DNA from: JACMLX01 sp031374935 | Lineage (GTDB): Bacteria > Gemmatimonadota > Gemmatimonadetes > Gemmatimonadales > Gemmatimonadaceae | Length of the DNA stretch: 64,000 nucleotides | Direction: 5' to 3' | Assembly: GCA_031374935.1 (NCBI GenBank) | Contig: JANMHB010000072.1 | Coordinates: 55,918 to 119,917 of the forward strand | Shown here: positions 61,226 to 64,000 of the stretch, in pieces | Position numbering within the stretch: position 1 is the stretch's first letter | Layout of the letters: each line of letters starts with the position of its first letter | The notes under the pieces: model-generated | Databases searched by the model: none | Seen by the model: only the letters and a program-made list of their open reading frames with translations | What the model was told of the DNA's origin: nothing | Translations under genes and position numbers: made by a program

Positions 61226-63049
61226 TCAGCGAGCGGAGAGGACGGTTCGATACAGATCGCGATAACGCTCTTCCGAGCGCTCCCAGCCAAAATCGCGCGC
61301 CATGGCGTCGCGCATCGTTCGAAACCACTGATCCCGGTCGCGGAACGCCACGATGGTCCGCGCGATCGCCTCGGCAAAGGCCGCCGCCGTGAACTCGTTG
61401 AACACGAACCCGGTGACCCCATCGTGCACCGTATCCGCCAGTCCGCCGACACGACGAACCAGTGGTACGGTACCGTAGCGCTGCGCGCGCATCTGCGTCA
61501 GTCCACACGGCTCGTACTGGCACGGCATCAGCAGCACGTCGCCGCCCGCCATCAGGCGGTGTTCGCGTGCGTCGGTGAAGTGGGTTTCGACCACCACCCG
61601 GTCGGGGTGGCGGGCGGCGATCGCCCGCAGGCCGTCGACGAAGCGCCGGTCGCCATTGCCGAGGAACACCCACTGCGCATCGGCCTTGAAGATCCAGGGG
61701 TTGTCGAGGATCAGGTCCAGGCCCTTCTGCTGCACCATCCTGGCCGTCATCACGAACATCGGCAGGTCGGGCCGCTGGGGCAGCCCGAGCTCCCGCTGCA
61801 GTTCCTGCTTGCAGAGCGCCTTGTTGCCGATGTCTTCGCGGGAGAAGGTGGCCGGAATTCCGGGGTCGCGCATCGGGTCCCATCGGGTCTGGTCGATGCC
61901 GTTGAGGATGCCGACGAACCGGTCGCCCTTCAGCAGGAAGTTCTCGTGCAGCCCGAATCCGCCGGCCGCCGTCCGCAACTCATCGGCGTGGGTCATGCTG
62001 ACGGTGGTCACCGCGTCGGCAAAGGTGATCCCGCCCTTGAGGAGGTTCATCCGCCCGTACCACTCGAACTGGGCGAGGTTGTAGAGCGATGACGGCAGGC
62101 CCACGTCGTTCATCGTTTCCGGGGGATAGTGCCCCTGAAACCCGGCGTTGTGGACCGTCAGGACAGTGGAGACGTCCCGGTGATAGGCGCTGTCGGCGTA
62201 CCAGGTGCGCAGGTAGGCCAACGCCAGACAGGTGTGCCAGTCGTGCGCATGCAGCAGCACCGGCCCATCGGCGATGCGCGGCAGGACCTGCAGGGCGGCG
62301 GCGCAGAAAAAGGCGTACCGTCGCGCACTGTCGCGGTACTCACCGTACTCGTCGCCGTAGATGCCTGAGCGATCGAAGAAGTCACGGTTGTCGATGAAGT
62401 AGACCGCCGGCGGCGGCACTGCCCCGCGCATGGCGATGACCTCGGCGGCCGCCTCGACCGGCAGGCGATACAGCTGCGCCCCGTGGTTGCGGTAGGCCAC
62501 ACCGACGGAGAATGGCGCGCCGACGGGCTCCAGATTCGGGAACTGCTCGCGGATCTGCCGGTAGAGCGGCATCAGGATCGCGACGTTCTGCCCGGCCGCG
62601 GCCTGATACGCGGAGAGACTGGTGACGACTTCACCCAGGCCACCTGTCCGGGCGATCGGAGCGAGCTCGGCCGTCAAGTGCACCACCGTGGCTGACCGCT
62701 GGTCGGCGGCCTGGAGTGGCTCTGGGGCGTTTCGCTTCAAGAACCGTCCATCGGGGCCTCGGACGCCGCGGGGGGGCTTCTCTTTCGGGGCGCGCTTGGG
62801 CTTTGGCGACGGCGTGGACGCCGGGACTGGCTTCGGGGTGCGCCCGGGTTTGACGGTCGGCGCCGTTGGCGGGACGCGCTCCAGCTTGTGGGCTGGTGGG
62901 AGGCTGGCGTCAACGACCGCTGGCGCGGTGCGCTTCGGCTTCGCCGGTAGGCCCGCATTCGGCGCCGGGGTCCTGGCCGACCCTGCCCCGGGCTTCGCGG
63001 GCGGCGTGTCGGCGGGCGTGGCAGCTGGCTTCGGGATCCGAGAGGGCAT
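61226..63049 (-). CDS. glgA: Glycogen/starch synthase with a long basic N-terminal tail
   Basis: ATG 63049 is chosen; the frame extends upstream to 63154. The 607-residue protein has a GT5 domain from about residue 119: VVHLTAELAPIARTGGLGEVV, HDWHTCLALAYLRTW, TVHNAGFQGHYP, and near the end MPCQYEPCGLTQMRAQRYGTVP with GGLADTV. The ADP-glucose loop KTGGL reads RTGGL here, with Arg 134 at the Lys position. Residues 1-118 are Pro/Ala/Lys-rich with RGVRGPDGRFLKR and no counterpart in ordinary GlgA. It adds glucose from ADP-glucose to glycogen. First gene of the nine-gene unit, divergent from the phosphorylase. Confidence 0.93.
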   Translation of the reverse strand: MPSRIPKPAATPADTPPAKPGAGSARTPAPNAGLPAKPKRTAPAVVDASLPPAHKLERVPPTAPTVKPGRTPKPVPASTPSPKPKRAPKEKPPRGVRGPDGRFLKRNAPEPLQAADQRSATVVHLTAELAPIARTGGLGEVVTSLSAYQAAAGQNVAILMPLYRQIREQFPNLEPVGAPFSVGVAYRNHGAQLYRLPVEAAAEVIAMRGAVPPPAVYFIDNRDFFDRSGIYGDEYGEYRDSARRYAFFCAAALQVLPRIADGPVLLHAHDWHTCLALAYLRTWYADSAYHRDVSTVLTVHNAGFQGHYPPETMNDVGLPSSLYNLAQFEWYGRMNLLKGGITFADAVTTVSMTHADELRTAAGGFGLHENFLLKGDRFVGILNGIDQTRWDPMRDPGIPATFSREDIGNKALCKQELQRELGLPQRPDLPMFVMTARMVQQKGLDLILDNPWIFKADAQWVFLGNGDRRFVDGLRAIAARHPDRVVVETHFTDAREHRLMAGGDVLLMPCQYEPCGLTQMRAQRYGTVPLVRRVGGLADTVHDGVTGFVFNEFTAAAFAEAIARTIVAFRDRDQWFRTMRDAMARDFGWERSEERYRDLYRTVLSAR

Positions 63050-63306
63050 GGCTGGGTCGTAGGCCGCGCAGCGAGCACGCGTCGCCCAGAGGAGCACCTC
63101 GGGGCGGATCGGGAGAAAACGACGGGGAACGGGCATCACCGCGTCCGACAGCATGCCGACAGTCCGGCGTGCGCGGGTCGCTGCTCGCGCAAGGTGCGCA
63201 GCCCAGCGTCGTAATTCCAGTAGGGACCGCCGACGGGACGAATTTCGGCGCCGCGCGTCAATGCGGGAACTCCCCCATGACGCCGGTTCGCCCTAGTTTA
63301 GCTGAC
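63050..63306. promoter_or_regulatory. Divergent gap between glgA and glgP
   Basis: This 257-base region must hold the promoters for both directions of the glycogen genes, including the one that would drive the nine-gene minus-strand cluster. I see no gene and no symmetrical element that I would call a specific operator. The sequence TAGTTTA at 63294-63300, 7 bases before glgP, could be part of a -10 element only if the transcript is nearly leaderless. Confidence 0.4.
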
Positions 63307-64000
63307 GTGACTAATCCAATACCGAGCCGGATCGCCGGCCTGCAAGAGCTCGCGAGCAATCTTTCGTGGAGCTGGAATCGTGAAGCGCGCGCCCTGTTCG
63401 CCGCCATCGACGACCGCCTGTGGCTGGCCACGCGCCACAATCCCGTCACCTTCCTCCAGCGCGTCTCCCCGGAGCGGCTGCAGGTGTGCGCCGATACGCC
63501 CGCGTTCCGGGCGCAGTACGACGAGGCGATGCACTGGTCGCGCACCGAGTCGCGATCCGACAGTACGTGGTTCGCGAAGACGTATCCCGAGCTGACCGAG
63601 TCGAAGATCGCCTATTTTTGCGCGGAATTCGGCCTGCATTCGTCGGTGCCGATCTACTCGGGGGGCCTTGGTGTGCTCGCCGGTGATCACTGCAAGACGG
63701 CCTCGGATCTTGGTCTGCCGCTCGTTGGCATCGGCTTGCTGTACCGCAACGGCTACTTCGACCAGCGCATCAAGGTCGATGGCTGGCAGGAGAACATGGA
63801 TGACACCTTCGACCTCGCCAGCACGCCGATCACGCCGGTACTGAACGCCGATGGCAGCGACCTCACGGTCTCGGTGCAGGTGGCAGGCCATGAAGTGCTC
63901 GTGCGCGCCTGGCGCCTGATGGTGGGCCGCGTCCCGCTGCTGCTGCTCGACACCGACCTGCCGGCCAACCGAGCGGAAGATCGTGAGTTGCTGAGCCGCC
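63307..64000 (+). CDS. glgP: Glycogen phosphorylase (alpha-glucan phosphorylase), 3' end cut by the window
   Basis: GTG 63307 opens a frame that runs to base 64000, giving 231 residues. The start VTNPIPSRIAGLQELASNLSWSW, then KIAYFCAEFGLHSSVPIYSGGLGVLAGDHCKTASDLGLPLVGIGLLYRNGYF, is the N-terminal domain of the GT35 phosphorylase subgroup that lacks the regulatory N-terminus of the muscle enzyme. It degrades glycogen to glucose-1-phosphate, so with glgA and GH57 the window holds both synthesis and breakdown. The C-terminal pyridoxal-phosphate site lies beyond the window. Its promoter lies in the 257-base gap shared with glgA. Confidence 0.93.
   Translation, partial: MTNPIPSRIAGLQELASNLSWSWNREARALFAAIDDRLWLATRHNPVTFLQRVSPERLQVCADTPAFRAQYDEAMHWSRTESRSDSTWFAKTYPELTESKIAYFCAEFGLHSSVPIYSGGLGVLAGDHCKTASDLGLPLVGIGLLYRNGYFDQRIKVDGWQENMDDTFDLASTPITPVLNADGSDLTVSVQVAGHEVLVRAWRLMVGRVPLLLLDTDLPANRAEDRELLSR

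Noticed and set aside
59702..62092. A 796-codon plus-strand open frame over GH57 and glgA
   Set aside because: It is antisense to two enzymes with intact catalytic motifs and has no recognisable domain or ribosome site.
1..64000. CRISPR arrays, insertion sequences, integrases or phage genes
   Set aside because: No regularly spaced repeats, transposase or integrase motifs, or terminal inverted repeats were found. The only tandem repeat is the 15-bp array at 43702.

Overview
This is a 64 kb GC-rich bacterial chromosomal window with dense, mostly unidirectional gene blocks and no rRNA, tRNA, insertion sequence or phage that I can support. The lineage is not named by any marker, but several traits together suggest a didermic soil or freshwater bacterium of the Gemmatimonadota or a related phylum: a complete cbb3 oxidase operon with a fused CcoN-CcoO, a menaquinone-type UbiE/MenG, a 1000-residue Oar-like TonB receptor with an N-terminal carboxypeptidase-regulatory domain, a giant sortilin/BNR repeat protein, many secreted peptidases and lipoproteins, and GTG starts. 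That placement is an inference.

Layout. 1-8.5 kb: a truncated M28 peptidase, an HExxH lipoprotein, an MgtC/DUF4010 membrane protein, a 3-hydroxyisobutyrate-dehydrogenase-like oxidoreductase, a small YFAGQLL-type protein, a membrane AraC regulator and an S41 peptidase. 8.5-13.2 kb: a large chemoreceptor, a PAS histidine kinase and a NarL-type response regulator. 13.4-21.5 kb: the eight-gene cbb3 oxidase operon ccoNO-Q-P-G-H-(SafE)-I-S, every junction overlapping, ending in a 46-residue ccoS. 21.5-28.6 kb: a membrane protein, a HEAT-repeat protein, menG/ubiE with a degenerate SDR, a TPR protein, a VanZ-like protein and two GNATs. 28.6-29.7 kb: a compact MetX preceded by a recognisable SAM-II riboswitch, so methionine synthesis is probably controlled by S-adenosylmethionine. 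29.7-32.5 kb: a GT2/LAB_N/GT39 set like those that decorate lipid A or other envelope lipids. 32.5-39 kb: an APH-like kinase, a class A serine hydrolase, lipoproteins, a GGDEF-EAL protein and an Rrf2 regulator with three cysteines. 39.5-52 kb: TonB receptor, DUF2141 protein, GNAT with an upstream 15-bp tandem repeat, ChaN lipoprotein, sortilin-like protein, LTA-synthase-like sulfatase and a patatin lipoprotein.

52-63 kb is the most unusual part: nine minus-strand genes, tightly spaced or overlapping, run from glycogen synthase and a GH57 branching enzyme through four different ATP-grasp ligases and two alpha/beta hydrolases to a GCS2-type carboxylate-amine ligase. A divergent glycogen phosphorylase begins at 63307 and runs off the window. 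The set looks like a pathway that builds amide or peptide bonds on a small molecule, physically fused to storage-glucan metabolism. Its product is unknown.

Gene starts were reassigned to internal ATG/GTG/TTG codons where signal peptides, ribosome sites or overlaps required it. Functions rest on motifs read by eye, not on database searches.
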